From: Mesostigma viride
Lineage: Eukaryota; Streptophyta; Mesostigmatophyceae; Mesostigmatales; Mesostigmataceae
Reading direction: 5' to 3'
DNA: 64,000 nucleotides
Assembly: GCA_009746045.1 (NCBI GenBank)
Contig: RPFO01000178.1
Span: forward strand, 184,255-248,254
Below are positions 1 through 11,753 of this stretch, piece after piece. The translations under genes and the position numbers were made by a program. Under the pieces are notes generated by a model. That model saw nothing but the letters and a program-made list of their open reading frames with translations. It had not been told where the DNA came from and did no database searches. Numbering within the stretch: position 1 is the first letter of the stretch; the number at the start of each line of letters is the position of its first letter.

Positions 1-1455
1 CGCTGACTCGGGCCATGGCTGACATCATGCTCCGCCGTACGCGGGCTGATTTTGCGGTGCAGCAGGGCTATTAGGCTCCTCCCGTTAGGAGTTTCCATTG
101 GTCTTATCGTAGTATAGAGCTTTGACATGGCTCTGTATATAGGTTTATAGCTGGGCGTTTGCTTTGGTTTGAGTGATTTCACTCTGCTGTAAGTAATTAT
201 ATTTTTAATATATATCTCCTTCGAGATCCTGACCGCGGAAGGTCAATGCAGGCATCAAAGGATTCTGCTGCAGAGGATTGTCGTCGTGTCTACCTAAAGT
301 TCCTCCGAGCCCATGCATTTTTACGCCGCGGATCGATTACCCCCGCCTTCTCGCCCTCGACCTGTCAATGAACCTCGCTTAATTCTACCTAAGCTAGTGG
401 GGCCGCTGGCTTAGCTGAGGATCGAGCTATTCTGTGCGAAAGTGGGACGCGACAATTCATTCAGATCTCAAGGCATTCACATATGTGTATGCCATTATTA
501 TGTGTATGCCATATGTGTATGCCATATGTAAACCAGTTCAATTCTGGATATATTTGACAAAGGAAACACCTAGTAAGCCATGAACCAAGCCAATATGTGT
601 TACAATTCCATAACACACGCCGAGTACCAACACGAGGGGTAGAAAGTGCATAAATGATCACCAACGGGCAAACACGCTCAGGCCGACCATGGCCCTCCCG
701 ACGTGTAGGAACCACGCCGGTCCTCTATTTCTACATGCAAAAAATAAGGACCACTACTAAAGTACGCAGCGCGGCGCGACTGCACAAGCCCACAATACCA
801 TGTACAATAGACACGTCACTGGACCGGGTAACAACCGGTCAAAAGGTCCTAACTACACGTAAGCGTAGGATTAAGCCAACAGTCGTAACCACGTTCGACT
901 GTTTCGGAATAGCTGAGGCCACTAAGAACGAAAGGTCTGAAATTTACGGCGTAACTAACACAGTTTGTTGCCGTAACAACGAATGCTGTACTAATTAATG
1001 TTCGGGAGGAGTACACACCAGGCGGCGTAGTCCGGCGCTTTTTCTTCCTACGAACCGCGGCCATGTGACGATTTTGGCTACTGGCTCATGAACAACACAA
1101 GGTGTGGGACCTAGGGCCCAATGATTGCAAACCCAACCGGCCCCGGGGCTTTTTCATGATCTAACTAATGGGCTGCAGCCAGGTATACTTACCATGATGC
1201 CCCACGACGATATGACAAAGGTCCACTGGCTTCCCCATATGGTCACAGAAATAATAAAAAAAATAACATGACTCCGTTGGGAGATCATGTAGCACATACT
1301 CCTTGCTGGATGGGTGGAGGTGGGCGAAGCCGCGGAATCAAACTAAACTAACTAACTAAGCTATCTTAGAGTCTAGAAAATCCTAACTATACGCGACTCG
1401 GCAAAGCGCCCCTTCCGCTTGGGGGGAGGGGGCTTGCCCACAGGGGCTGGCGTGT
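1..1455. other. Host-like flank, no supported gene
   Basis: No convincing coding region. Holds a short tandem run of ATGTGTATGCCAT units (about 479-530) and a TAAC/ACTAA-type simple run (1341-1360) that, read on the minus strand, could be the 3' tail of the LINE whose body lies at 8286-9351. Lacks the CCACGGG words that mark the DNA right of 9959. Confidence 0.5.
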
Positions 1456-2158
1456 TGTTGCGTCCAAGCCTATTTAATTAGGTTCCTTTAGTGGACAGTT
1501 CGGCGCAACAATGTGAAATAGGCGAAGTCTTAGTGTTCGACTATTTAGGACTATTTGTACAGCCGGTTCATACGGCGTTGTACTTGCTATTCAGTGGTTT
1601 TGTAGTACTTTCGGTACTTTGGTTTATCTGTAGGTGCGCGCGCAGCATGTCAATGTGCGTGGACCTAGTATACGTCGTTTTGGGTCGTACAGTCAATTCG
1701 TGTGAACCGTAGCGCCCTAGAGATCTCGGTTGACCATGCGTCCAAGCCGCCAGTGCTGCTTGGCACTGCTTGGCAACGCCGTGAGACGCCAAGGTTAATA
1801 GTGTGTGGGAACGTTCACCATTGTCACCCCCGGAATGAATGAAATGAATTGAGTTAATCTCTTTCTCTTTCCGGCAGGGTCACGCCCGCGGGTTTAGGAA
1901 ATGCATGGTCCTGAATTCCTGTCGTAAATGCTACATGTACCTCGGGAGGCATTAGCCACGCTTCCCTATAGAGGTTGTCTCACCGCAGGCTATAACCGGC
2001 CAGGGTCAACTGCGCCAGGTTAATTATGTTAGATTAGTTATCGTCCATACTAGTCATGGTGTGGATTGCGTAGATTAATATAGCGACCACTGTTCATAAT
2101 GGTCTATTATGAATCAGGTGTAGATCTTTCGCAGCCGGCAGTCAGCCGGGATGTAAAA
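1456..2158 (+). repeat. 5' LTR
   Basis: Matches 7586-8280 almost base for base. Starts TGTTGCGTCC and ends near GATGTAAAA. It is 8 bp longer than the 3' copy because of two 4-bp differences (CGCG near 1637 and CCGC near 1748). Confidence 0.88.
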
Positions 2159-2176
2159 CTGGACTCGGAGGAATCC
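2159..2176 (+). other. Putative primer-binding site
   Basis: Directly follows the 5' LTR and begins (C)TGGACTCGGAGG. TGG pairs with a tRNA CCA tail. I could not assign the tRNA species. Confidence 0.55.
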
Positions 2177-2699
2177 ACCTGAGTCGCAGAGGTAAATAAG
2201 CGCTGTTTATAAGTTTCTAAAACAACTGTAATGTCACATCGCAGACTGGCCACCTTGCGATTGTGCGTATGTCGTGACCTACACTCTAGAGGTCATGACC
2301 CAGGTTCCTGTCAGGAACGGATTTTTTTTTTCACGAATTTAATTTTTTTCTTTAGGCGGTAGGTCGATTTTCAATTGTCCCTGCCGAAGAGGGGTTATGG
2401 GTTCGGTAGTTATTGAATAAGTCCGGCAATCGGCATCGAGAACCTATAGCGGGTCCATAATCCCCCTATAGTCGACTTTTTAGTGGGGCGGGGTGCTGGC
2501 GAGCGTCCGAGGGAATATCCTCATCATCGGCGACCTCTTTTACTTCGGCAGCGTCCATGGGCACGACACCCGGCAGTCAGCTGGGGGAGTCGAAGACACA
2601 GGTATGCCCGGAGTAGGATTGTTCATTATGATAGAACGCTCCTTCGGCCAGTGCTGCCGAAATTTTAGTTTTTCCTAGACTTGAATTTCTATCAGTATA

Positions 2700-3290
2700 T
2701 GCAGCCCTACCCAGTAGTGTTTCTTTCAGGGTTGCAGCCCTTCCAGCCTGTAGCCCCCTTTTCTTTTTGTCATGCTGCAGCCCTTCCAGGCTGTAGCCCA
2801 TTTTTGTGCTGCAGCCCTTACATGCTGTAGCCCATTGTGGTGCTGCAGCCCTTACAGGCTGTAGCCCCCTTTGTGTGTGTGTGTGTGTGTGTGCTGCAGC
2901 CCTTCCAGGCTGCAGCCCATTTTTGCGTTGCAGCCCTTCCAGGCTGTAGCCCCCTTTTCTTTTTGTCATGCTGCAGCCCTTACATGCTGTAGCCCATTTT
3001 TGTGCTGCAGCCCTTACATGCTGTAGCCCATTGTGGTGCTGCAGCCATTACAGGCTGTAGCCCCCTTTGTGTGTGTGTGTGTGCTGCAGCCCTTCCAGGC
3101 TGTAGCCCATTTTTGCGTTGCAGCCCTTCCCGGCTGTAGCCCATTTTGGCGTTGCAGCCCTTCCTCGGGCTGTAGCCCATTTTCGCGTTGCAGCCTCTCC
3201 CGGCTGTAGCCCATTTAGCGTTGCAGTCCTTCGAGGCTGTAGCCCAAGTGTTTCTTTTAGTGGCAGCCCTTATAGGCTGTAGCCCCTAGC
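2700..3290. repeat. Minisatellite inside the LTR element
   Basis: Roughly 18 degenerate units of about 25-34 bp built on CTGCAGCCCTTCCAGGCTGTAGCCC, interspersed with (GT)n runs near 2871-2892 and 3066-3083. Minus-strand open frames reading MGYSLEGLQ-type repeats here are by-products of the array. Confidence 0.85.
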
Positions 3291-5540
3291 AGCAATAGTG
3301 TACACTGTGGCTTGCTCCTTAATCTTCGGAGCACGCTGAACAGGTCATTCGTGGGTACGGGTGGGGGAGGCAGGTCTTGCCACTCTTGTTCAGGCAGAAG
3401 AGTTAATTCTTATGCACACGGCACTCCTGGGTCACTAGGAGCCACTTGTACCACTCTATGACCTTCACCACCACCTTTGCCTTCTGCCCCAACCCTCCTC
3501 TCACCTGGGTCATCAGTGTAGAGGGTACAGGGAGGGCAACAATTGTTGGATGTACTACGTAGCTGTGACAACAGGTAGTCATATCTGTTGCATGCGCGAG
3601 TGGTGACGCGCAGTAGTAGCTACTTTGGTTGGCTGCTGCACTGTTACAGGTGGTCACACTTGTTCTTTTCCTTCATTGGGTTGTTTTATTTTCTTTAGGT
3701 GCTGGTAGTCATGCCAGTATCTTGGAGACAGGCAGGTACAGTAGTAGCCAGTCTGGCTAGCTGCTGCGCTGTTACGGGTGGTCACACCTGTCCTTCTTCT
3801 TTCTTTTGTTGTTTGGTTATTTCCATATGCTGCTAGTCATGCCAGTATGTTGACACTGTGTCCCTGTGGTTGTAGCCGTTAGCTGCCTTTACCATACCTC
3901 CTTTACAAGGGCCAGGATGGCTTCCTGTGCTCACCTTATAGGTGCTATAGTGACAATTGCTATCTTTAGCAGCATCGTCCCTTGTAGTCTTTAGTGACCG
4001 CAATATTCTAGCAATATTTGCATCAGCTGTGGCAGCAGCTAGTAATAGCTGTGTTGTCTAGGTTGGTCTTAATTGCTACTAGACATCGCAATTAGGGATA
4101 CCCTCATGGCTGTTGCTGTCTCTTTGTTGGGATTAATTAGTTAGAGTGACAGTTGTTGCAACAGTTAGTCATAGCTGGTGCCATCATGAGTATTTTGTCC
4201 CTTTTGCTTCTTTTGGTTCCGGTGTATATGGCCCTCACAGCCGTCCATGTGAAGTGCATCAACACTTTACCTCTTTTGTTTTCTTAGTGGTTGTCGCTGG
4301 CGTTCCACCGGCTTGTTCCTTTGTGCATCATGTCCATCTTCAAGCGTCGGCCTGTTTGGCAAGGGTAATTAATGTTTCTTACCTTTGACGTATCTATGCG
4401 ACGTGGTTGTTTCAGGATGATGCGCTTGGTTGTTGTAGCTCGGGTACATTACTTTTCCTTCCAGTCATGGAGGGTTCTATCAGCACATGCTTTGCAACCT
4501 TCCTAGTTGCAGATTTCACTTTGCTGAAATGCATGCTGTTGTGGACGTTCCTGGACATCATTTCCCACGTGTGGATCCTACAGGGTTCCCAGTACTCCTG
4601 TCATGCACACTTGTCTCCTCGTACTTTTTCCTTCCAGTCAGGGAGGGTTACGTCGCCACAATGTGCAACCTTCTTAGTTGCAGGTTTTAGGCAATGGAGC
4701 ACTTAGCTGCATGACGGGCCTGGGATTGTTGTTGATTTTTGTTGCTTGACATAACAATCTATGGATCCTATAGGGTTAGCAGTACTCCTTCAGTCTGAAG
4801 GCGCTAGTAGCATTTTGTTCTTTTCCCTGTTCTAAGGGGAGTTAGGACTCTTCACATGGGGTGCATTGGGTTCTACCACCACCCCCACATCATCTATCCT
4901 CAGTCGCATTCAGCCCCTTGCCATCACCCCTCCCCTGCACAATCACCGTGCCAAGATCTAGCAATTAAGTAGTAATCCTTGCTGTTAATCGAGGTTGCTG
5001 TTGGTCATACCTCCTGTTTGCTGGGATTGATGTCAGGTGATAATGGGTGTTCCTACCCATTGTTGTGGGTGTGTGGCACGTTTCTGTTGCAGGTAGTCAT
5101 ACCTATTTTTTTTGTACTCAATACTAGCGGTCATGCTGGTAACCGAGGCAATGGTTTATCGTACATCGCCAGCTAGACACATCTACCATGATGACAGGGG
5201 CTCATGATAGCTCAGTACCGGGGAGTTCCTCGACGTGTTTGTAGGGGCAGCCTTGCTTGTGGACCTGATCACTCCACTCTCACTGCCATTCGGACACATG
5301 TTTCGTAGACACTGCCTTGTCCTAACCTTCACACCCCTTTCTCCCCAGTCTGGGGGTACCCTTGTGGGTACAATGTCTTTGTACCTCAGTTGTGGCACGT
5401 CTATTTTGGCTTGATATTCTATCTGTTTGGTTTGTTTGGAATTTTTTTTTTCCTTCCCCCCCCCTCCGGGTGCTTTCCGTCGCGAGGGCGCTCCGATTCC
5501 CATAGAGGGGGGAGGAGAGAAGAAGGAAGAGGCTTCACAG

Positions 5541-5943
5541 CCCCTTAGGGGGGGGAGGAGGCACAGAGATAGGCATCTGTGTGTTACCCAGTTAGTGGTC
5601 TGAAGGGAGAGGCTCCCATCCCCCTTAGGGGGGGGAGGAGTCAGTGTGAGAAAGCACTGAGGTTACTAGTGTTATTACTAGTGGCTCTAGTAGCAACTAG
5701 ATATTGTGTCTGTACTAGTAGTCATACTATAGTGGATGTACGGGGTTGGTTGTCCTTGGTTCGTCAGTGCCTGAGGTCAACTAGGTCATGTAGTAGGTGT
5801 ATGAGGGTGTACGTGGTGTGTGCATAAAGGATTGGAAGATGCGTATGTGTGTCAGAGGAATCTTTCAATTTTTTTTCTTTGAACTTGGTTCGGGTTCCTC
5901 CATGCCGAGGCACACGCTTGGCTCCCCCTTAGGGGGGGGAGGT
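5541..5943. repeat. Dispersed C-run/TTAG/G-run motif
   Basis: Three copies of CCCCCTTAGGGGGGGG, two followed by AGGAG, at about 5541-5560, 5621-5640 and 5924-5942. They resemble the polypurine tract beside the 3' LTR and may be duplicated priming tracts or simply G-rich structure-forming repeats. Confidence 0.6.
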
Positions 5944-7060
5944 ATCTCATCTCTTTCGTGCGATGGATGTGCGCAGTCATGCACACTTGTCTCTTCCCCA
6001 CCACACCAATACCAGCCGCATGTCCGCAAGGAGGAGCTATCTGCTCTTCAGGACCCCGCTCTTCAGGAGGGGTTGGACCTCGGCGTTAGTTCATTCGGCG
6101 CGGAGTCCCCCTTGTAGTCATACGAGGTGGCGAGGGACACCGATTTCATAAGGGTTACGTACGGCGGCGACAAGAGCGCGGGATACGGTGCGCGCAGTTC
6201 GAGCTATGATCGCGCCTCAAGTTGCGACATCTGCGCGACGTCGGCGCAGTGGCGGCAGTCAGCGCTAGGGCAGCCGTCGGGCGAAGTATCACACGCGACT
6301 TCCGTCGCAAGAGTATATTTGTGCAACGGTGGTAAGCCACCGTACATGGAGCCCGCGCTATGCCCCTCAGGTATAGTGGCGACGGGCGACAAGGACAAGG
6401 ATACACAGTTGCCACATCGGCGAGTCGATGGACGCATCGGCGAGTCATTTGTTGGACAACATGGTTTCCGGCATTAACAAGGCGTCCGACCTCTCTTCGC
6501 AGTCCGCGGTGGAGGTCGAGCAGCGGGTTTTCTCCCAGCTGCAAGCGCTGCGTTTAGGTTTGGAGAAACAGATGGTTGCACAGGCAGAGTTTTTTTTTAG
6601 GCGCGGTTGTCCACCACGATGGAAGCGGTACTCCAGAAGGTGATGGAGCGGATGTTGACTCTCCAAGCGGCGGCGGGACCTGGGTCTTCTACACATTCCA
6701 GTGCAGGACCCAATCAGGTCGCGCCTTAAGGGCCGGGCGGGGCAGTCACCAGCGCGACGTTACCGGTGGGTACTGTGACCGTTGCGGGTGGTACTTCAGG
6801 GGTTGCACCGGGGCCGTCAGGTCCCCACGTGGCGGGGCTTTCCAGCTCCTCACACCGACCTTTGGCTCCTGTCCAGGTTCCCCCTCAGGGGTCTGGGTGG
6901 ACCTCCCTATTGCCACGTGTGGCGATAGTACGGGTGTGCGATTGGTCATGGTCACATGACAGTTTACATTGTGTTCTTCACCACATTGTCTTATCGGGTC
7001 GGAGCTTTTGGCACCTTGCTTGCCATTGGTAGACTGTTCTATTTGGGACGTCGTTGAGTT

Positions 7061-7140
7061 GGTGACATTTGGTGACATTTGGCGACATTCGGTGACATTT
7101 GGCGACACTCGATGATCTTTGGCGACTTTTGGCTACTTTA
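7061..7140 (+). repeat. 10-bp tandem repeat
   Basis: Eight consecutive decamers related to GGTGACATTT, becoming more divergent toward the right end. Inside the LTR element interior, with no coding sense. Confidence 0.8.
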
Positions 7141-7570
7141 TTGTAGCATGGCCTTTATTGGCTCTTGTGATGAGAATTTGGAGGTTGAGCCACCTGCGTG
7201 TGATGTATCACCTCGTGCAGTTACAGTGGTGGTCGTGTCGATGCCTGTATTGACTATCCTCACTTTGGATGTGTTACGATTCACGTATGTCCGTGGCTAA
7301 ACTTGTGGTGATCGTGGAGACCTTGGCTCACTGCCCTGTGTCTTGGCCCCTCGCTTCTGTCCTTTGGGCATGCATCCTTCTTCTGCGTGCCGCGCGGCCA
7401 ATGGATGGGATCTGAGTTGGGCTTGCCCGATGGACCAGCTTAGTCGTGCAAGCTGGTCCCTGCCCCATCGGGACCATAGGTCACTCATGGGTTGCACCAT
7501 GCGTATACGGAGTCTAGCATGTTCTGGGCGTGGTTGTCGTTGGGCTAGCGGGGTAGCCGACCTCTCCCCA

Positions 7571-7585
7571 GAGAGGGGGGAGGAG
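7571..7585 (+). other. Polypurine tract
   Basis: GAGAGGGGGGAGGAG lies immediately before the 3' LTR start TGTTGCG, the position expected for the plus-strand primer of an LTR retrotransposon. Confidence 0.8.
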
Positions 7586-8280
7586 TGTTGCGTCCAAGCC
7601 TATTTAATTAGGTTCCTTTAGTGGACAGTTCGGCGCAACAATGTGAAATAGGCGAAGTCTTAGTGTTCGACTATTTAGGACTATTTGTACAGCCGGTTCA
7701 TACGGCGTTGTACTTGCTATTCAGTGGTTTTGTAGTACTTTCGGTACTTTGGTTTATCTGTAGGTACGCAGCATGTCAATGTGCGTGGACCTAGTATAAG
7801 TCGTTTTGGGTCGTACAGTCAATTCGTGTGAACCGTAGCGCCCTAGAGATCTCGGTTGACCATGCGTCCAAGCAGTGCTGCTTGGCACTGCTTGGCAACG
7901 CCGTGAGACGCCAAGGTTAATAGTGTGTGGGAACGTTCACCATTGTCACCCCCGGAATGAATGAAATGAATTGAGTTAATCTCTTTCTCTTTCCGGCAGG
8001 GTCACGCCCGCGGGTTTAGGAAATGCATGGTCCTGAATTCCTGTCGTAAATGCTACATGTACCTCGGGAGGCATTAGCCACGCTTCCCTATAGAGGTTGT
8101 CTCACCGCAGGCTATAACCGGCCAGGGTCAACTGCGCCAGGTTAATTATGTCAGATTAGTTATCGTCCATACTAGTCATGGTGTGGATTGCGTAGATTAA
8201 TATAGCGACCACTGTTCATAATGGTCTATTATGAATCAGGTGTAGATCTTTCGCAGCCGGCAGTCAGCCGGGATGTAAAA
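7586..8280 (+). repeat. 3' LTR
   Basis: Copy of 1456-2158. Followed at 8281 by CGTGT, the same five bases that precede the 5' LTR, which fixes the outer boundary and supports a single insertion event. Confidence 0.88.
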
Positions 8281-8285
8281 CGTGT

Positions 8286-9351
8286 GAGCCTGGACAATCT
8301 TCTGCTGACCTCTTCCTGTTCTGCATAGCAGTCCAAGCAAGAGAGAGGGAGTGAATGGGGTGTTCAAACTGAGCTGGGACCACTAGGTCCACCAGCAACA
8401 TCTGGATGTAGTTCATCATGGCAGGTTTACCCAGCTTTCTAGGAAGGTCCTTGGGGCCAGGCCAGGTCAGGATGTGCCGCCCTGCATGGTTGGCCAAGCC
8501 GCTGGGGGCCGGCCAGACCAAGGGCGGTATCTACTACCTGACTGGTGCGAGCAAGATGTCCTACAAATGCTATCCTACGCTGCCTAATCTCGTCCGAAAT
8601 GCGAGGCATACCCTGATACAAAGACTCTACTAATGACCTACTATGCGTGGAAAACCCTACATTCAGGACCTGTCGGAGCATCCTGTAAACCGTGCCGTCT
8701 AGCTTGGCGGCCAGCGTGTCCGTGAGTGTCCATGCCTCGGCGCCACACATAAGCATGCACCGTGAGGACGAGTACCTTGAAGAGCATGCGCTTGCGGTCG
8801 GGTGCTCGCCCAGTAGGCCCTTCGAGCGCCAGTAGCTAGGTGTTAAGCAAACGAAGCCTAGCCCAGGCCTGGCCGATGCGGATGTCCACATTGTCGGCGG
8901 TGTCGGGGAGCATGCTCCCCAACAGCTTGAAGCGATCGCGGGTACGGGACCTCCGTCCCGTCTAGTGCTCAGCCGCGGCAGCGGCGGGCAACTGGTGGCC
9001 CCAATCACCATCGCCTCAGTTCTGACACTAATCTCCAACCCCACCGCCCGCGCCTCCAAGCCCAGACAGTCCAGCCAGGTCTGAATGTTCTCGGGGCGCT
9101 CGATGAGGGTGGTATCATATCCGCACAAATCAGGTCGGACAGGCGGTAGCCAGGGCTACCGCCGCCGTGTTCGTGCTCGTTAAGGATGTGACTCTAAGCC
9201 GGGATCGAACCCGAGCAGTAAAGCGCGCACGTGCCCGGCTCATGACGTGATCCACGACAATAATGAACAGATACGGGGACAGGACGCAACCTTGCCACAC
9301 CCGGCCGTGGTAAAGGGGGAATGGTGGGGTGGTGCCTTCCGCAGTCGGCAC
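8286..9351 (-). pseudogene. Decayed non-LTR (LINE) reverse transcriptase
   Basis: Minus-strand fragments in two frames read as the second half of a LINE reverse transcriptase. The upstream piece has VWQGCVLSPYLFIIVVDHVM, a recognisable RT palm segment. The downstream piece has YDTTLIERPENIQTWLDC (the region just after the catalytic Asp pair, itself lost at a frameshift) and then the CGAEAWTLTDTLAAKLDG and RISDEIRQRRIAFVGHLAR stretches common in invertebrate and algal endonuclease/RT elements. Frames shift near 9129 and again internally, so it is dead. The sequence stops at the LTR element's right target duplication, so that element probably inserted into this LINE, whose 3' tail would resume left of 1451. 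I cannot assign a clade from this. Confidence 0.8.
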
Positions 9352-9443
9352 TACTGACTGTGAGCCCTCATACAGTCGACGAATGGCAGGTCACAGATTA
9401 TGCGGCAGGTCACAGAATGCGCCCTATAACCCCTTCACCTGTC

Positions 9444-9532
9444 ACATTGTCGTCAGAGAGCAACAAACGTGAAAACGCTAGCTGCCCAAATCTGATGAGA
9501 TTCCGCGAAACACAGAAAGTAAGAAAGCCTAG
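9444..9532 (+). repeat. Direct repeat, copy 1
   Basis: Matches 9872-9958 with one substitution and a 3-bp indel (TGATGAGA versus TGAGA). Host-type repeat of unknown origin. Confidence 0.8.
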
Positions 9533-9871
9533 TAGCTACCAGCAAGGAATCGAACATAGGACCTTTGGCATGATTTCGCGGCTGTGTGAGTCTCCCGATC
9601 CGAAGGCATCTCACTTAACGTTTCGAAACAGCCCAACTGCGAAAACCTCTTTATGTATCGGAGAGGGGTGCCAATATGTCCGATATTGCTGAATCTATAG
9701 AAGATGACTCACCACTAGACCTAAGTGCGCAGGAGTACTACGCACGGACCTGCGCAATATTCTAGTATCGCCGAAGTAGGCAGGTTGACCACGGCTGGAA
9801 TCTCAGTGGTTGTAGTGACATACTAACCTAGAGCTGGACGTAGCCGAATCTAACTAATATCAACCGATCTT

Positions 9872-9958
9872 ACATTGTCGTCAGAAAGCAACAAACGTGA
9901 AAACGCTAGCTGCCCAAATCTGAGATTCCGCGAAACACAGAAAGTAAGAAAGCCTAGT
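9872..9958 (+). repeat. Direct repeat, copy 2, abutting the palindrome
   Basis: Second copy of the repeat. Identity with copy 1 runs through GAAAGCCTAGT and ends at 9958, the last base before the palindrome arm begins with CTACAAAAACC. Confidence 0.8.
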
Positions 9959-10192
9959 CTACAAAAACCTAAAGTGACCCCCTTTTGGAGGGCTGACAGA
10001 CATGCACAGTAACATGGCATTCCTCGTGGTAAAGCATGGAAATAAACACATGTAATGATATTTATTAATGAAACAATTCTTTATTCCAGATTATATTGCA
10101 TGAATGGACTCTGTCACGTGTATTGGTGCTGCCACCACCAAGAAAAAGCCAGCATGGCTGTGCTGGTGCTGCCACACTACCATCATAGCTGT

Positions 10193-11113
10193 CTAGTGTG
10201 CATCTCCCTCGTCATTATCCTCATGCTCCTTATCATCATCATCACCATCATTGTGCCCATCCTTGGCATCCACGTCCTTAGGATCATCGTCCTTGGGATC
10301 ATCGTCCAACGGGATTGCATTGTCGTCGTCGACACCCTCGATGGCTCGCTTCACAGAGGCCTGCCACGCCTCCTTCTCGGCACGGAGTGCTTCCAGCTCG
10401 GCCATGATCTCTTGCTGCTTCCTCTCGCTAGCCCTGAGCTTCATGCCGATGGCCATCGCAGCCCGCTGGGGATCCTCAAACATCTGGCCGTGGCCTGCGC
10501 TCTTGGGGTTCTCCCCGCCGAGCTTGCTTGGAATGGTTGTAGGGGTGCGCTCGCGCGAAACCTGCTCGGTCTTCGTGCGCTTGTAGGCAGGCTCGCTCCC
10601 CCCCTCCGCCTGCCCCGCCTTCTCCTGCATGACAGCCATCCATGCCGTTCTGATAGCAACGTGGTTCGTGCCAAACTTCTTAGCAAACTGGGCGGACTGC
10701 GTTCCAGTGAAGGTGTTGCAGAAATTGATGATCATCTCGTTGCATCCAGGCTCAAAATGTGAGATGGGCAGCCAGTCAAAACGCTGGAGCGATTTGCCCT
10801 GGCGGTTGGCCTTCTGCCTCTCCTCGTCTGTGTAAAACCACTCCACAAGGAGCTCAACAACATTGTCGACCATCTTTGCGTCTATTATTTTGGACACGTC
10901 AAAGTGGTCGTACGAGTCATTATTCGCATCTTCAGCAGGCGCCTTGCTGCCTGAAGCGCGTTTCTTGTCACGATTGTCCGCCCTCACACCCCTCTCTGCA
11001 ACGTTCATTTCCTTTTCTTTTGTTCTAACATCCTCGTCCAGGCGCTTGCCTACGAGAGTGAAAATCGTCTCGTAAGACGCCCTATTTATCAGCTGTGCAA
11101 GGTTGTCCTTCAT
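10193..11113 (-). CDS. Acidic coiled-coil protein, left copy (306 aa)
   Basis: I do not recognise the family. Residues 1-170 look globular, with a basic patch around 30-55 (NRDKKRASG) and Trp-rich segments. A charged linker follows, then a predicted coiled coil around 225-260 (SERKQQEIMAELEALRAEKE). The last 40 residues are almost all Asp/Glu/Lys in DDDPKD-type repeats. Such an acidic tail suits a DNA-mimic, chromatin or histone-binding role, but that is inference. Intact here. The right-arm copy is frameshifted by one base in a C7/C6 tract, so the protein may exist only through this reading or the right copy is misread. Confidence 0.75.
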   Translation of the reverse strand: MKDNLAQLINRASYETIFTLVGKRLDEDVRTKEKEMNVAERGVRADNRDKKRASGSKAPAEDANNDSYDHFDVSKIIDAKMVDNVVELLVEWFYTDEERQKANRQGKSLQRFDWLPISHFEPGCNEMIINFCNTFTGTQSAQFAKKFGTNHVAIRTAWMAVMQEKAGQAEGGSEPAYKRTKTEQVSRERTPTTIPSKLGGENPKSAGHGQMFEDPQRAAMAIGMKLRASERKQQEIMAELEALRAEKEAWQASVKRAIEGVDDDNAIPLDDDPKDDDPKDVDAKDGHNDGDDDDKEHEDNDEGDAH

Positions 11114-11753
11114 CTTTGCCTGTCGACGGCTATGGAGTTTAATTCATCCCACCCATTATTATTAAATTCCTTTGCATTGCGGCTAGGGGCCGAGCATGCA
11201 TTGTGCAAGGGCCAATTGGCCCAGTGCCTAGCGCCGCTCCGTGGGTACTTTGACAGTAATTAGCATTGGTCAAGTGCGCGTACTTTGTCAGTAATTAAAT
11301 TTGCACAAGTCCCGAGCACCGTGTCATACGCCCTTACTTCTGTCGTACGCAGTACCGGCGCGGCGTTAGGCGTGTTTCTGTGCAAAGTCCCGAATTTTCA
11401 CCAAGTCCTGGGCACTAAGGGGGCCGTGCTAGTAAGTGTAGCTCCTAAACGGCTAAGTCTTTTTGAATTCTGTCACTTGCACCCTGTTTTGTATGCTCAG
11501 TATATGCTACGTACCTATTGCATTTGTTAATTGGCCTATTTATAATGCATGAGATGTGAGGACTCTTTGTTTACGTAAACGCTTTTATTAGAAAATAAAA
11601 TACAGTAATCATTTCAACACTCCTTTTCTCAATGTAGGAGTGGAAGTACTTATTTGTACATCGCATGCGCCTTCCTCCGTTCATGGCTTGGCTTCAAAAG
11701 GCTGCACTCCCTGCAGCTGACATAGCCATTGGCCAGTTGGTTCTTCCACACGT
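11114..11753. other. Intergenic: upstream of the acidic-protein gene, 3' end of F-box-like gene
   Basis: AATAAA read on the minus strand near 11584-11589 suits the 3' end of the F-box-like gene. Also holds two copies of a CTTTGNCAGTAATTA word (11250-11300) and a CGGCTAAGT word (near 11450) repeated near 12677 and 23370. No TATA box at the usual 80-bp distance was found for the 11113 start. Confidence 0.45.

Larger units (their letters stand above)
1456..8280 (+). mobile_element. LTR retrotransposon, apparently non-autonomous
   Basis: Two near-identical direct repeats of about 700 bp bound a 5.4-kb interior. The element begins TGTTGCG. It is flanked by the same five bases, CGTGT, at 1451-1455 and 8281-8285. 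A TGG-led primer-binding site follows the 5' LTR and a purine tract, GAGAGGGGGGAGGAG, abuts the 3' LTR. I see no gag or pol: the longest open stretches are under 140 codons and fall in repeats or out of frame. A coding-poor interior of this size is typical of LARD-like elements mobilised by a relative. The LTRs differ by two 4-bp deletions and a few substitutions, so insertion was fairly recent. The exact LTR end is uncertain by one base. Confidence 0.87.
9352..9958. other. Host-like spacer up to the palindrome edge
   Basis: No gene seen. Contains the two copies of an 87-90 bp repeat listed separately and no CCACGGG words. Ends exactly where palindrome symmetry starts. Confidence 0.6.

Noticed and set aside
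2577-3214. Minus-strand ORFs with MGYSLEGLQ repeats
   Set aside because: Follow the minisatellite period; no start context or conserved domain.
10055-10762. 235-codon plus-strand frame with hydrophobic start
   Set aside because: Antisense of the acidic repeat tail; the runs of Ile/Leu are complements of Asp/Glu codons.
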